In this document: positions 31,330 to 41,899 of the stretch, in pieces
How the letters are laid out: each line of letters begins with the position of its first letter
How positions within the stretch are numbered: position 1 is the stretch's first letter
Origin: Cohaesibacter haloalkalitolerans
GTDB taxonomy: Bacteria > Pseudomonadota > Alphaproteobacteria > Rhizobiales > Cohaesibacteraceae
Length of the DNA: 64,000 nt
Assembly: GCF_003574655.1 (NCBI RefSeq)
Contig: NZ_QNUM01000001.1
Span: 496,001-560,000, forward strand
Direction of reading: 5' to 3'
Notes under the pieces: generated by a model
The model's input: only the letters and a program-made list of their open reading frames with translations
Database searches by the model: none
Told to the model about the DNA's origin: nothing
Made by a program: the position numbers and the translations under genes

Positions 31330-32604
31330 TCACGGCCGGGTCTGCCCTGAACCATGCACACGATACTTGAAACTGGTCAGCTGCTCCAGCCCGACCGGCC
31401 CGCGCGCATGCATGCGGCCCGTTGCGATGCCAATTTCCGCGCCCATGCCGAACTCGCCGCCATCGGCAAACTGGGTCGAGGCATTGTGCATAACGATGGC
31501 GCTGTCCACTTCCTTGAGGAACTTGTCGGCAGCACTCTGATCCTCGGTGATGATGCTCTCGGTGTGGTTCGAGCTGTAATGGGCGATGTGATCGATGGCA
31601 CCATCGACACCATCCACCAGCTTGGCGGAGATGATGGCATCGAGATATTCGGTCGACCAGTCTTCCTCGTTGGCCAGTTCGGCAGCAGGCAACAGGGCCT
31701 GGATTTCCGTCGTGCCCCTGATCAGGCAGCCAGACTTGCTCAGCGCCTGCAAAACCGATTTGCCCAGCGTGTCCGCGACAGCCCGATCGATCAACAGCGT
31801 TTCGGCGGCTCCGCAAATGCCGGTGCGGCGCATCTTGGCGTTGACGGTGATGTCTTCGGCCTTCGCCGGGTCGGCTTCCTTGTCGATATAGACATGGCAA
31901 ATGCCTTCCAGATGGGAGAAGACAGGCACCCGTGCCTCGGACTGGACTCGGCCGACAAGGCCCTTGCCGCCGCGCGGCACGATGACGTCGAGGTTGCCGC
32001 CCAGCCCCTTGAGCATTTCGCCCACTGCCGCCCGATCTGTGGTGGGGACAATCTGGATGCAGTCCGCAGGCAGACCGGCGCTCTCAAGCCCGGCAACCAG
32101 ACAGGCATGAATGGCGCGGGACGAATGATAGCTGTCCGAGCCGCCGCGCAGGATGGAGGCATTGCCAGCCTTCAGGCACAGGGCACCGGCGTCGGCGGTG
32201 ACGTTGGGGCGGCTCTCGTAGATCACGCCGATAACGCCGAGGGGCGTGCGCACGCGCTCGATATGCAGGCCATTGGGGCGATCCCAGCCCGCCATGATGC
32301 TGCCGACGGGGTCGGGCAGACGGACGATGGCGTCCAGTCCGGCGGCGATGGCTTCAATGCGGTCGCGGCTGAGGGTCAGGCGATCGAGAAAAGCCTCTGT
32401 CATGCCCTCTTCCTTGCCCTTGGCAATGTCCTTGGCGTTGGCTTCCAGAATGGTGTCGGCGCTGGCGCGCATGGCCTTTGCCGCTTCGCTCAGCGCCTTG
32501 TCTTTCTGTTCCGTCGGGGCATTGGCCAGGTCCCGCGCAGCCAGACGGGCTTTTGCGCCCAGCGCGTTCATGATGTCAGTTACGGTCCCTGTCATGTCAT
32601 TCAT
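31330..32604 (-). CDS. proA: Glutamate-5-semialdehyde dehydrogenase (gamma-glutamyl phosphate reductase)
   Basis: The second step of proline synthesis, reducing glutamyl-5-phosphate with NADPH. It has 424 residues. The catalytic cysteine lies in [13 protein letters not shown] (about residue 266). The C-terminal [20 protein letters not shown] is the family signature. Two starts are possible (32604, or 32595 nine bases later). It is downstream of proB by 91 bases, giving the proBA pair. Confidence 0.95.
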   Translation of the reverse strand: MNDMTGTVTDIMNALGAKARLAARDLANAPTEQKDKALSEAAKAMRASADTILEANAKDIAKGKEEGMTEAFLDRLTLSRDRIEAIAAGLDAIVRLPDPVGSIMAGWDRPNGLHIERVRTPLGVIGVIYESRPNVTADAGALCLKAGNASILRGGSDSYHSSRAIHACLVAGLESAGLPADCIQIVPTTDRAAVGEMLKGLGGNLDVIVPRGGKGLVGRVQSEARVPVFSHLEGICHVYIDKEADPAKAEDITVNAKMRRTGICGAAETLLIDRAVADTLGKSVLQALSKSGCLIRGTTEIQALLPAAELANEEDWSTEYLDAIISAKLVDGVDGAIDHIAHYSSNHTESIITEDQSAADKFLKEVDSAIVMHNASTQFADGGEFGMGAEIGIATGRMHARGPVGLEQLTSFKYRVHGSGQTRP

Positions 32605-32695
32605 GGCGTTTGCCCCCTTCGGGAATGGACGAAAAGTCTGCGAAATTCGGTTTTGTTGTTGGCGTCAGGTGATGGAGGCCTTTTACGGCCTCCCA

Positions 32696-33856
32696 TCACG
32701 GTCGGCTATCATGATCGTCATGATCAAAGTGGTCGCCATGCTCGCTACCGCTGATGACCATGTCGTCCCGGTGGATCAGTTCCGCCCGGCCATCATAGCC
32801 AAGAATATCGGCAATTTGCGAGGATTTGCAGCCCTTTATCTGGTCGGCTTCCGACCGGTCATAGGCGACAAGACCACGGGCGATTTCCAGCCCGGTGGAA
32901 TCCCGGATGATCAGGGCGTCGCCCTTGGCAAAATCGCCCTCCAGTCGCAGCACGCCCGCTGGCAACAGGCTCTTGCCGCTCATCAGGGCGTGGACTGCGC
33001 CATCATCCAGCGTGATCGTACCGTGTGGTTCCAGATTGCCGTTGATCCAGCGCTTGCGCTGGGTGATCGGGTTGGATTTGGGCACGAACCAGCTGTGCTT
33101 GCCGCCATCCATGATGGCTTTGAGCGGGTTGTAGCCGCTGCCGTTGGCGATGATCATCGCGGTGCCCGCGTTGACGGCGATCTTGGCGGCGGCGATCTTG
33201 GTGGTCATGCCGCCCTTGGCCAGAGAGGACCCGGCGCTGCCAGCCATGGCCTCGATTTCCGGCGTGATATGTTCGATCACGGGGATATGCTGGGCGTTCG
33301 GGTCCTTGGCCGGAGGGGCCGTATAGAGACCATCGATATCGGACAGCAGGATGAGGCAGTCGGCGCTGATCATGGTGGCAACTCGGGCCGCCAACCGGTC
33401 GTTGTCGCCAAACTTGATTTCCGTCGTCGCCACGGTGTCATTCTCGTTGATGATCGGCACGGCGCCGAGCTTGAGCATGGTGGCCAGCGTTGCGCGGGCG
33501 TTGAGATAGCGGCGGCGCTCTTCTGTATCGCCAAGGGTCAGCAGCACCTGTCCGGTGGTCATGTCGACCTTGTGCAGGGCGTCGGCATAGGCTTCGCCCA
33601 GTGCTATCTGGCCAATGGCGGCGGCGGCCTGACTTTCATGCAGCCGCAGCTTGCCCTTGGGCAGCTTGACCTTTCTGCGGCCAAGCGCGATGGCTCCCGA
33701 CGAGACGATGATGATTTCCTTGCCCTGCGTCTTGAGCATGGCGATGTCATCAATCAGGGTTTGCAGCCAGGCGGCGCGCAGACGTCCTGTCTTTTCATCC
33801 ACGAGGGTTGCCGATCCGATTTTGACGACAATCCTCTTTTGATCTTCAAGTCTCAC
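32696..33856 (-). CDS. proB: Glutamate 5-kinase with C-terminal PUA domain
   Basis: The first committed and feedback-inhibited step of proline synthesis. It has 386 residues: an amino-acid-kinase domain (about 8-250) opening with [14 protein letters not shown] and containing NENDTVAT, then a PUA domain (about 275-355). The last residues are unusually rich in His and Asp ([11 protein letters not shown]), a tail that could bind metal or be incidental. It is preceded by obgE on the same strand; the gap holds a GGCCTGAG/CTCAGGCC hairpin (33876-33893). Confidence 0.94.
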   Translation of the reverse strand: MRLEDQKRIVVKIGSATLVDEKTGRLRAAWLQTLIDDIAMLKTQGKEIIIVSSGAIALGRRKVKLPKGKLRLHESQAAAAIGQIALGEAYADALHKVDMTTGQVLLTLGDTEERRRYLNARATLATMLKLGAVPIINENDTVATTEIKFGDNDRLAARVATMISADCLILLSDIDGLYTAPPAKDPNAQHIPVIEHITPEIEAMAGSAGSSLAKGGMTTKIAAAKIAVNAGTAMIIANGSGYNPLKAIMDGGKHSWFVPKSNPITQRKRWINGNLEPHGTITLDDGAVHALMSGKSLLPAGVLRLEGDFAKGDALIIRDSTGLEIARGLVAYDRSEADQIKGCKSSQIADILGYDGRAELIHRDDMVISGSEHGDHFDHDDHDSRP

Positions 33857-33932
33857 TTGGGGTCTCGATCGTTGGGGCCTGAGGGCTCAGGCCGACGTTG
33901 CAGCTAAAGGTTTCGAAGGTCTTCGGCGTCCC

Positions 33933-35515
<1,583 letters not shown>

Positions 35516-35545
35516 CGGACCTCTCCTCTAAAGGGGCGCGCCTTG

Positions 35546-36100
35546 TCAGGCGCACCTTTGCTGCAGGAACCGCTCGGACGTCAGCTCCATGATGACTTCG
35601 GGAACGGACTCTCCCCGGGCGGCGCTGTAGCCCGTGCCACGGCGGATCTCTTCAAACCCGAGGGTCTTCAGAAGGTTGATCGAGCGCGGATTGTCTTCAA
35701 AGGCGGCAGCGCACATCTTTTCCGTCGGTTCCAGCGGCAGGTACCAGTCGAGCAGGCGGCGGACCGCCTCCTGCATGAAGCCCTTGCCCCAGAAGGCAGG
35801 TGCCAGCCAGTAGCCGATGGTCGGGGCAAAGATGCCGACGTCCCGTTCGCTCGAAGCCTTGATGCCGACGACACCAATCAGTTTGTCGTCGTGGGTGATG
35901 CCCAGGTTGATGCCTGCTATCCCCTTGTCCTGACTGGCGATCCAGCTTTGCGCGTCCTCCTCCGTATAAGGATGGGGAACAACGGCCAGATATTTTGTTA
36001 CCTCAATGTCCTGACAATAGGTGCTGAGGTCGGGTGCGTCACTTGCCCTGAGAGACCTCAGGACAAGCCGTTCACTTACAAGAGCCGGAAACTGCATCAT
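35546..36100 (-). CDS. GNAT-family N-acetyltransferase (RimJ/RimL-like), paralogue B
   Basis: The protein has 184 residues and is a close paralogue of the gene 30 bases downstream, aligning over its whole length with the same VGIFAPTIGYWLAPAFWGKGF core. This suggests a local tandem duplication. It begins MMQFPALVSERLVLRSLR. Its ATG overlaps the stop of the preceding GNAT gene by four bases (ATGA). The substrate is unknown. Confidence 0.85.
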   Translation of the reverse strand: MMQFPALVSERLVLRSLRASDAPDLSTYCQDIEVTKYLAVVPHPYTEEDAQSWIASQDKGIAGINLGITHDDKLIGVVGIKASSERDVGIFAPTIGYWLAPAFWGKGFMQEAVRRLLDWYLPLEPTEKMCAAAFEDNPRSINLLKTLGFEEIRRGTGYSAARGESVPEVIMELTSERFLQQRCA

Positions 36101-36777
36101 GCCGCTCCTTTCATGCCATATATGTCAGGGCCACTGTTCGGCCCGAAAGAGAACATCTCTTTTTGCCCCATGCCCGACCAGTTGCGCAGGGCCGACCAGA
36201 CCCCCCGGTCCAGACGGTAACGATCGATTGGGATCATCCCCTTGTAATGATGGGAATGTGCCATTCCGGTGCCGCTATACTGGAAACCGCATTTCTCGGC
36301 GATGCGTCGGGACGCGCCGCAGGAAACCCGGCAGCGCGCCACAAGCGCTTCCAGATTCGGCTGATTCATGTTCGGGCTCGAAAATGCAAAATCCGCCACA
36401 GCCTGAATGGCTCGTGTGGCGTAACCGTGCTGCCAATGGTCGCGCTTGATGATGACACTGACTTCTGCCTGCTTTCGGTCTTCTTCAAGCAGCAGACACA
36501 TCACGCCAATCAAGGCCCCGTTCATATTGGTGATGATGAAGGGGAATTCGGTTGGGTCCGTCTTCTCGGTCTGATTGAGATACCAGGATTTCGCGCTGTC
36601 GGCTGAAATCGGCAGCCAGGTGCTGCACAGGTTCTTTGTCAGGGCTGGAGAATTGGCCAGAGCGACCAGCGTTTCCAGATCTGCACGAGCTGGGTGGCGC
36701 AACAGGAAAGGTTTGATTTCCGAACCCTCTCTACAGTCAGGCTCGGTCTCACGTAAACTTTCATCTATTTCCAACAT
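36097..36777 (-). CDS. GNAT-family N-acetyltransferase, third of the cluster
   Basis: The protein has 226 residues and is more distant from the two downstream GNAT paralogues. The fold is seen in FLLRHPARADLETLVALA and in the acetyl-CoA motif IIKRDHWQHGYATRAIQAV. It has a 30-residue C-terminal extension ending SFGPNSGPDIYGMKGAA. The ATG at 36777 has an excellent GGAGGGA upstream, so it is preferred over the longer frame to 36834. A terminator lies just upstream, so it probably heads the obgE-proBA transcript. Confidence 0.8.
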   Translation of the reverse strand: MLEIDESLRETEPDCREGSEIKPFLLRHPARADLETLVALANSPALTKNLCSTWLPISADSAKSWYLNQTEKTDPTEFPFIITNMNGALIGVMCLLLEEDRKQAEVSVIIKRDHWQHGYATRAIQAVADFAFSSPNMNQPNLEALVARCRVSCGASRRIAEKCGFQYSGTGMAHSHHYKGMIPIDRYRLDRGVWSALRNWSGMGQKEMFSFGPNSGPDIYGMKGAA

Positions 36778-36809
36778 TAGTCCCTCCTGTGGGGTTGGGT
36801 TGAGATCAA

Positions 36810-36843
36810 AAGAAAAGGGAAGATGGTGTCCCATCTCCCCTTT
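36810..36843 (-). terminator. Intrinsic terminator of the rplU-rpmA transcript
   Basis: On the minus strand, AAAGGGGAGATGG pairs with CCATCTTCCCTTT around GACA with one mismatch, followed by TCTTTTG. It isolates the ribosomal protein genes from the acetyltransferase-obgE run. Confidence 0.82.
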
Positions 36844-36937
36844 AATCTTTTGGCTCTCTTGCCCTTTTCAGGTGGGAGGCCTTTACGATTTTCCGGGGTC
36901 AGGGACACCGGCAAATCGTGTTATGTTCATGCCAGTG

Positions 36938-37207
36938 TTATTCAGCCGCTTCCGCCATCGGGTTCACGGACACGTAAGTTCGGCCATTCGCTTTGGTCGC
37001 GAACTCTACGTTGCCTTTGACGGTCGCAAAGATGGTGTGGTCTTTGCCCATGCCGACATTGTTGCCCGGGTGCCATTTGGTGCCGCGCTGACGAATGATA
37101 ATGTTACCTGCGATAACAGTTTCACCGCCGAATTTTTTCACGCCCAGACGACGGCCAGCTGTATCGCGGCCGTTACGGGATGAACCACCTGCCTTTTTAT
37201 GTGCCAT
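36938..37207 (-). CDS. rpmA: 50S ribosomal protein L27
   Basis: An 89-residue ribosomal protein near the peptidyl-transferase centre. [16 protein letters not shown] is the classical N-terminus without the cleavable extension seen in Firmicutes. It is 23 bases after rplU, the universal L21-L27 pairing. Confidence 0.97.
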   Translation of the reverse strand: MAHKKAGGSSRNGRDTAGRRLGVKKFGGETVIAGNIIIRQRGTKWHPGNNVGMGKDHTIFATVKGNVEFATKANGRTYVSVNPMAEAAE

Positions 37208-37230
37208 TTTGGTGTCTCCTCGTCTCTAAC

Positions 37231-37830
37231 TTATTTCTCAGCAGCAAGCGTAGCGGCCTGCTCAATCCAGTTGTCACGCTCGAAGCGGCCTTTAGCTGCA
37301 AGAGCCTCTTCTACTTTTTCAATGTCTTCAGCGGTGAAGGCTGCGATCTGGGCATATGTGGTGATGCCCATTTCATTCAGCTTGCCTTCCATGACCTTGC
37401 CGAGACCTTTCAGTTTCTTCAGGTCGTCCTTGTCACCTTCAGCAGCAGCCGGGGCAGCAACAGCTGCTTCAGCCTTGGCCGGAGTTGCCTTCTTGGCAGC
37501 CTTTGCCGGAGCCTTGCCGCCGGTCAGGATCTCGGAGATCTTGACGGTGGTGAAGTACTGACGATGGCCGTTGCGACGACGGGAATTCTGACGACGACGT
37601 TTCTTGAAGATGATGATCTTGCGGCCACGGCCCTGATCAACAATCTCTGCTGCAACAGATGCGCCATCAACCAGAGGAGCGCCAACCTGTGCATCGCCTT
37701 CGCCGCCAACCAGCAGAACGCTGTCAAAGACAACGGTTTCGCCAGCTTCGCCTTCGAGCTTTTCGACCTTGATTACATCTTCGGGGGAAACAGTGTACTG
37801 CTTACCACCGGTTTTGATGACTGCGAACAT
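37231..37830 (-). CDS. rplU: 50S ribosomal protein L21 with C-terminal helix-hairpin-helix extension
   Basis: The protein has 199 residues, about twice the usual bacterial L21. The first ~103 residues are L21 ([14 protein letters not shown] ... [16 protein letters not shown]). An Ala/Lys-rich linker (about 115-135) leads to a C-terminal domain of about 60 residues starting [19 protein letters not shown], which looks like a helix-hairpin-helix fold. Such extensions occur in alphaproteobacterial L21, so this is a lineage trait rather than an artefact. Start ATG is preceded by CGGAG. Confidence 0.95.
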   Translation of the reverse strand: MFAVIKTGGKQYTVSPEDVIKVEKLEGEAGETVVFDSVLLVGGEGDAQVGAPLVDGASVAAEIVDQGRGRKIIIFKKRRRQNSRRRNGHRQYFTTVKISEILTGGKAPAKAAKKATPAKAEAAVAAPAAAEGDKDDLKKLKGLGKVMEGKLNEMGITTYAQIAAFTAEDIEKVEEALAAKGRFERDNWIEQAATLAAEK

Positions 37831-38134
37831 TTTTTTCTCCGTTCAATCCAGGCTCCGAGAATCGAGTTCTGCGGGTCTGTCTTTTTCAGTCAGTTGCAAG
37901 ATAGCTCGTTTGGTCAATGAAATCAGGTGTTTACCGAATTTTGTCCAGACAAGCAAAAGGGCGCGGGATTTGCCCCACGCCTCGAGTTCCAGCGCAATAT
38001 ACCGGTAAAGCCCGCAGAGTCAAGAAAAAGCTGCGGTTTCTGGCGCGGTCAGCGATCCTTGACGAGATCGTTCCTCCATCCCACATGCGAGGGGCTTATG
38101 TGTGTTCTCTGCACGATGGAAAAGGAAGAGTGAA
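37831..38134. promoter_or_regulatory. Divergent intergenic region between rplU and the MAPEG gene
   Basis: About 300 bases that must hold the rplU and MAPEG promoters. I see no convincing structured leader, tRNA or conserved coding frame; short frames here run into the MAPEG gene and lack ribosome binding sites. Confidence 0.4.
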
Positions 38135-38572
38135 ATGCAAGCAACGATTGTCGATCTCCAGGCTTATGGTTCGGTCTTCTGGGCGGTTTATCTGCTGCTG
38201 GTCATGGCGTTCATTCAGGCGCTGGTTGCTTCCGTTGCGCACCGGGCCCAGACGTCTTACGTCCCCGGCATTGTCGATGAAACGCTTGGCCCGGAATCCT
38301 TCGTGTTTCGCAGCCATCGCACCTTCATGAATTCCATCGAGAATGTGCCATTCATGGTGGCGCTGGTTGCGTTGGCGATGGCGAGCGGCTTCAGTCCGTG
38401 GTGGCTTTCACTGCTGAGCTGGGTCTATGTCGCCGCTCGGACCTGTCACATGGTGACCTATTATCTGGTGGCGACGCGAAAGAACCCGAGCCTGCGGAGC
38501 TATTTCTTCATGCTGGCGGTCTTCGCCCAGCTGGTGCTGTTCGTAATGCTTGGTTTCAATTGGCTGTCATGA
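38135..38572 (+). CDS. MAPEG-family membrane protein
   Basis: A 145-residue integral membrane protein with four predicted helices (about 13-30, 67-85, 87-105 and 120-142). The pattern of an N-terminal helix, a loop with PGIVDETLGPESFVFRSHR, NSIENVPFMVALV and ARTCHMVTYY fits MAPEG proteins, relatives of microsomal glutathione transferases. Its substrate is unknown. The ATG at 38135 is preceded by AAGGAAGAG, which fixes the start over a longer frame from 38102. It is transcribed alone, divergently from rplU. Confidence 0.82.
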   Translation: MQATIVDLQAYGSVFWAVYLLLVMAFIQALVASVAHRAQTSYVPGIVDETLGPESFVFRSHRTFMNSIENVPFMVALVALAMASGFSPWWLSLLSWVYVAARTCHMVTYYLVATRKNPSLRSYFFMLAVFAQLVLFVMLGFNWLS

Positions 38573-38782
38573 CGTGACCAAGGTATTGCCTTTGAGGCTT
38601 TATGTCGGCTCATTGTGCCTGTCAAAGGGGAAGGGTGGGGCAACTTTTAACAGGCATCTGGGGGCTTTTTGTTGCGGGTGGGGATTTTTTCGTTTGACGT
38701 CTTGAGCTTGGGGGCTGGGATGTGTATTGTCCGGCCACCTTTTTGAGCTTTCAGTGACCACATTCGGCTCGAAATGGTTTGC

Positions 38783-38872
38783 GGAGAGGTGCCGGAGTGG
38801 TCGAACGGGGCGGTCTCGAAAACCGTTGATCGCGCAAGCGTTCCGAGGGTTCGAATCCCTCTCTCTCCGCCA
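38783..38872 (+). tRNA. tRNA-Ser (anticodon CGA)
   Basis: A 90-base class II tRNA. The acceptor 5' arm GGAGAGG pairs with the 3' TCTCTCC, discriminator G, and CCA is encoded (38870-38872). The anticodon loop CTCGAAA has CGA at 38817-38819, reading UCG serine codons. A long variable arm (GATCGCGCAAGCGTT region) and the T-loop GGTTCGAATCC are present. tRNA-Ser genes are frequent integration sites, and the region just downstream is accessory. Confidence 0.95.
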
Positions 38873-39059
38873 TTTTCCAAGCGTTAGATTGAAATTTATA
38901 TAGTAAATTCAAATAGCTTGACGTGACATCTCCCGCGAAATCCCCCAAATTTTCTACACATTTTGCTACACAAACCTATGCGAAGGTCTATGGCCCTTTC
39001 CACGGTTTTCTTCAATTCTTTCGATAGTCCCGCAATAACTGCTTGGTCTGTGTTGGAGC
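38873..39059. other. AT-rich unidentified stretch between tRNA-Ser and the IS element
   Basis: The minus strand is open from inside the IS element down to 38896 and encodes a Lys/Arg/Cys-rich tail (for example AGLSKELKKTVERAIDLRI). It abuts a tRNA gene and is cut by the insertion sequence, so it could be the remnant of an integrase or other island gene, but I cannot assign a family. The base composition differs from the flanking housekeeping genes. Confidence 0.35.
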
Positions 39060-39098
39060 GGATCCTCCCCCACTGAATTGGTCCACTGTTATAGTTAG
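39060..39098 (+). repeat. Left terminal inverted repeat of the IS3 remnant
   Basis: Contains CCACTGAATTGGTCC, GTT and AGTTAG. It matches imperfectly the reverse complement of the right end (CCACTTGAGTGGTCC then GTT and TGTTAG). Confidence 0.6.
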
Positions 39099-39116
39099 GA
39101 AAACGGAGGATTCGAT

Positions 39117-39433
39117 ATGGCGAACAAACGACCAAAGCCAGAGGGAATTGTTGCGAAGTTACGGCAGGTTGAGATCTTGACGGGGCAAGGGATGCCTCGT
39201 CTTGATGCCATCCGGCAGATCGGTGTGACTGAGCAAACCTATTACCGCCGCCTCTCAGCGATTGTTCCAATCGCCTGTCGGTCAATGGGAAAAAGAAGTG
39301 CGGTGGAATTGGCACAGCTCAGCTCAAGGAACTCAAGCGCCTCCAGAAAGAGAACGAGCGTTTGAGAAAGGCAGTGTCTGACCTGACGCTGGACAAGCTG
39401 ATCCTGCCTGAAGCTGCAAAGGGAAACTTCTAA
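39117..39433 (+). pseudogene. IS3-family transposase OrfA, frameshifted
   Basis: The start MANKRPKPEGIVAKLRQVEI and the helix-turn-helix segment DAIRQIGVTEQTYYR are clearly OrfA of an IS3-family element. After about residue 43 the frame is lost, then recovered in another frame as KELKRLQKENERLRKAVSDL, the leucine-zipper-like helix, ending GNF and TAA at 39431-39433. So a small frameshifting change lies around 39250-39310. OrfA normally binds the ends and dimerises with OrfB through programmed frameshifting; this copy is defective. Confidence 0.82.
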
Positions 39434-40020
39434 GCCCTTCTCGCCGCCGTGCCTGCATCGATCATGTTCGTAGTCAGATCAAGGTCTTTGAGCGTCGCGT
39501 CTGTCGTGCTCTGGGGCAACATCGTTCAACGCAAAGACGGTTGCCACAAGGACGTTCCGATGAAGAGCGCTTGGTGGCGGATATGATCGAGTCGGCCCGG
39601 CAATATGAACGCTATGGCTATCGGCGTGTTGCCGCTTTGTTGCGAGATGCCGGTTGGCTGATCAATGACAAGCGCCGCTCTCGGCGGCGCTTCGCTTGCC
39701 TGCCGGGCAATGGTCCAACGGTTATGGCGACGAGAAGGGCTGAAAGTGCCAATGAAACAATCCAAGCGAGGTCGGCTTTGGCTCAACGATGGGTCTTGTG
39801 TCCGGCTTAGGCCAGAACATCGGGATCATGTTTGGTCCTATGCGCTGCCCCGGCAGGCGTTTGCTTGCAAACGTTGAGAGGGGACTTTAGGGAAGCGCAG
39901 ATCCTGATCGAGAAATGGAGGCACCACTACAACACCAAACGGCCAAACAGTGCATTGGGCTATCGCCCGCCAGCGCACGAAACCCTCGTGCCGATGGAAA
40001 CAAGGCCCGCGATGCACTAA
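39434..40020 (+). pseudogene. IS3-family transposase OrfB, frameshifted and lacking its DDE core
   Basis: From 39434 one frame reads SPSRRRACIDHVRSQIK and GYRRVAALLRDAGW, the usual OrfB N-terminal HTH region. After an extra stretch near 39675-39715 the frame changes and gives REGLKVPMKQSKRGRLWLND and HVWSY. The sequence then jumps to FREAQILIEKWRHHYNTKRP and LGYRPPA, the C-terminal end, with a TAA at 40018-40020. The roughly 130 residues between, which hold the two aspartates and the glutamate of the rve domain in relatives, are absent. The element is catalytically dead. Confidence 0.82.
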
Positions 40021-40053
40021 CATTCAAACCGGACCACTCAAGTGGAGCTGATC
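40017..40053 (-). repeat. Right terminal inverted repeat of the IS3 remnant
   Basis: Read on the minus strand: GATCAGCTCCACTTGAGTGG and then TCCGGTTTGAATGTTAG. It matches the left end imperfectly and begins right after the broken amidase frame. Confidence 0.6.
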
Positions 40054-40392
40054 ACTAGGACCGCCAGGAATTCTGTCCGGTGCTTTCGCATTGCGCGGTG
40101 TTCCGAAAAACTGGCTTTCGCCGTCAAGGCTGTAAGTGAACTCATCCGCAACGACCTTGCCGACGCATCGCTCCCCTTCTGCCAGCAACTGGTCGCCACA
40201 CAAAGCATTTTCAACCGGAGGCAAGTGTGCCTCGCGCCAGGCAGGGCTGCCATAGGAGGTCCGGTGTCCTGCGATGTCGATATTGTCCTTGGCCGTAAAG
40301 GTCAGGCCATCAAGGAGGCCATGAGCTGTCAGTTTCAAGTCAAGGGTGGTCAACAGGGAACCAGAATGGTCTTGGATATTTGTGGCAGGCAT
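40054..40392 (-). pseudogene. Amidase-signature enzyme, N-terminal fragment cut by the IS element
   Basis: A good ribosome binding site (AAGGAGAG) and ATG at 40392 open a frame with KDNIDIAGHRTSYGSPAWRE, which contains the Lys of the amidase catalytic triad, and with VGKVVADEFTYSLDGESQ. It runs to RIPGG, exactly where intact amidases continue into the Gly/Ser-rich GGSSSGSA catalytic loop. There the frame enters the right end of the IS element. About 110 residues remain of an enzyme of 400 or more. The rest is not found on the other side of the element, so insertion was followed by deletion. Confidence 0.82.
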
Positions 40393-40617
40393 TGCACGAC
40401 TCTCCTTTTCAGTCCCCGGACACAACCACTTTGTACCCTTCAAGGCAAAGAAAGAGGACGGCTTATCACCTGTTGAGGTGTCGCATCCGACCAGAATGCT
40501 CAGCGGCGAGATTGTGCAGGATCTCAAGGCGCTTTTTGGTCAGATTTGATATTCGGTGGCCGGAGAGAATTGCCCTGATCCGCTTTAGGCGATAAAAGGG
40601 TGGGGCATTTAGTGTGA

Positions 40618-41742
40618 ATGCCCCACTCTCGTCAGCAGAAAACCTCCGCCATGGCAGACGGTCTTGCGCCTACCCTTGAACAGATCAAAAGGCAGACTCA
40701 ATTGAAGATATTGGCAAAATGGTGCCTTCTGATCGTCTTTTCCTTCGGGCTGGCGGCAAGCCTTGAATGGCTCGGGCTGCCCGCGGGGCTCCTGATGGGA
40801 CCGATGATCATTGCCATCATCTTTGCCGTCAACGGCGCTGCGTTAAAGACCTCACAGCCACTGTTCATCTTTGCTCAGGGGATTGTCGGCATCATGATTG
40901 CCAGCAATCTGCCGGTGACCGTGTTTGGTCAAATCTGGACAGACTGGTCCGTCTTTCTCTTTGGCACGATGGCAACCGTCATTGCTTCCACCCTGCTGGG
41001 CTGGGCGATGACCCGATCCGGCCTGCTGCCGGGAACAACTGCGATCTGGGGATCTTCCCCGGGTGGCGCAACACTCATGACCCTGATGTGTGAATCCTAC
41101 GGCGCAGACATGCGGCTGGTTGCCTTCATGCAGTATATGCGGGTTCTGGGCTGCGTTGCGTCGGCTTCGCTGGTTGCCATGTATCTTGGCGTCCCCTCTT
41201 CGATGCATTCAGCATTCGAGGTGCCTGATTTGGCAAGCTGGATTTCGGCCATCCCGCCAGTCATCCTCGCCTTCGTTGCTTCAGCCGTGGGGGTTCGATC
41301 GCGCATTCCCGGAGGTGCGATCCTGTTGCCGATGAGCATCGGGATCATCATCAAGATTTTCTGGCCGATCTCTCTGGCCCTTCCCCTGCCGGTGCTTGCA
41401 CTGAGCTATGCGGTTATCGGATGGGGTATCGGCGCCCGCTTTTCGATGGATACCCTCAGACATGCGGCAAAGGCTTTTACCAGAGTTCTCGGTTCGGTAC
41501 TATTGCTGATCCTCATCTGTGCCTGCATTGGTGCCATCCTGACGGTCCTCACTGGCATTGATCTGCTCACGGCCCTGCTGGCAACCAGCCCGGGCGGGTT
41601 GGACGCAATCGCGATTATCGCGACCTCCACCCACGTTGATATTTCCTTTGTTCTGGCGATGCAAACAAGCCGATATCTGGTTGTCGCCTTCGCTGCGCCT
41701 ATTCTGGCCCGGTCCTTGTCTGCAAAAGCGACCGCTGCTTGA
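40618..41742 (+). CDS. AbrB-family inner-membrane protein (TIGR03082 type)
   Basis: About 374 residues with ten or so hydrophobic helices and an internal repeat; each half contains a glycine-rich loop (SSPGGATLMT and TSPGGLDAIA). This matches the duplicated AbrB membrane family, often mislabelled ammonia monooxygenase, whose transport role is unproven. The start is uncertain: ATG 40618 follows a GGTGGGG tract, whereas ATG 40651 gives a shorter cytoplasmic tail but has no clear ribosome binding site. It is divergent from the broken amidase, with which it may once have formed a catabolic unit. Confidence 0.75.
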   Translation: MPHSRQQKTSAMADGLAPTLEQIKRQTQLKILAKWCLLIVFSFGLAASLEWLGLPAGLLMGPMIIAIIFAVNGAALKTSQPLFIFAQGIVGIMIASNLPVTVFGQIWTDWSVFLFGTMATVIASTLLGWAMTRSGLLPGTTAIWGSSPGGATLMTLMCESYGADMRLVAFMQYMRVLGCVASASLVAMYLGVPSSMHSAFEVPDLASWISAIPPVILAFVASAVGVRSRIPGGAILLPMSIGIIIKIFWPISLALPLPVLALSYAVIGWGIGARFSMDTLRHAAKAFTRVLGSVLLLILICACIGAILTVLTGIDLLTALLATSPGGLDAIAIIATSTHVDISFVLAMQTSRYLVVAFAAPILARSLSAKATAA

Positions 41743-41899
41743 AATCATGACGATTGTCCGCGTGTGGGGATGTTGAAGTCATCATCGCAGCGCTGCATTT
41801 GCCACTTGTCATTGCAAAGTTGTGTGTCAAACCGGGCTTGGTTGTTGCTTTTGCCTTGTTTCAATTCCTAAACTTGAAACGGAAAAGGGGAGGCGGGCA

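Larger units (their letters stand above)
39060..40058 (+). mobile_element. Decayed IS3-family insertion sequence
   Basis: About 1 kb with degenerate terminal inverted repeats and broken orfA and orfB frames. Both reading frames carry shifts and the catalytic part of orfB is missing, so the element cannot move by itself. Related full elements are about 1.2-1.3 kb. Its right end lies inside an amidase gene fragment. The exact end bases and the target duplication cannot be set by eye. Confidence 0.8.

Noticed and set aside
33876-33893. Hairpin between obgE and proB
   Set aside because: GGCCTGAG/CTCAGGCC is perfect but has no T-run, and the genes are read through in one direction; not called a terminator.
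38751-38948. Short minus-strand frame reading AEREGFEPSERLRDQRFS
   Set aside because: This peptide pattern is a well-known false translation of the reverse of a tRNA-Ser gene.
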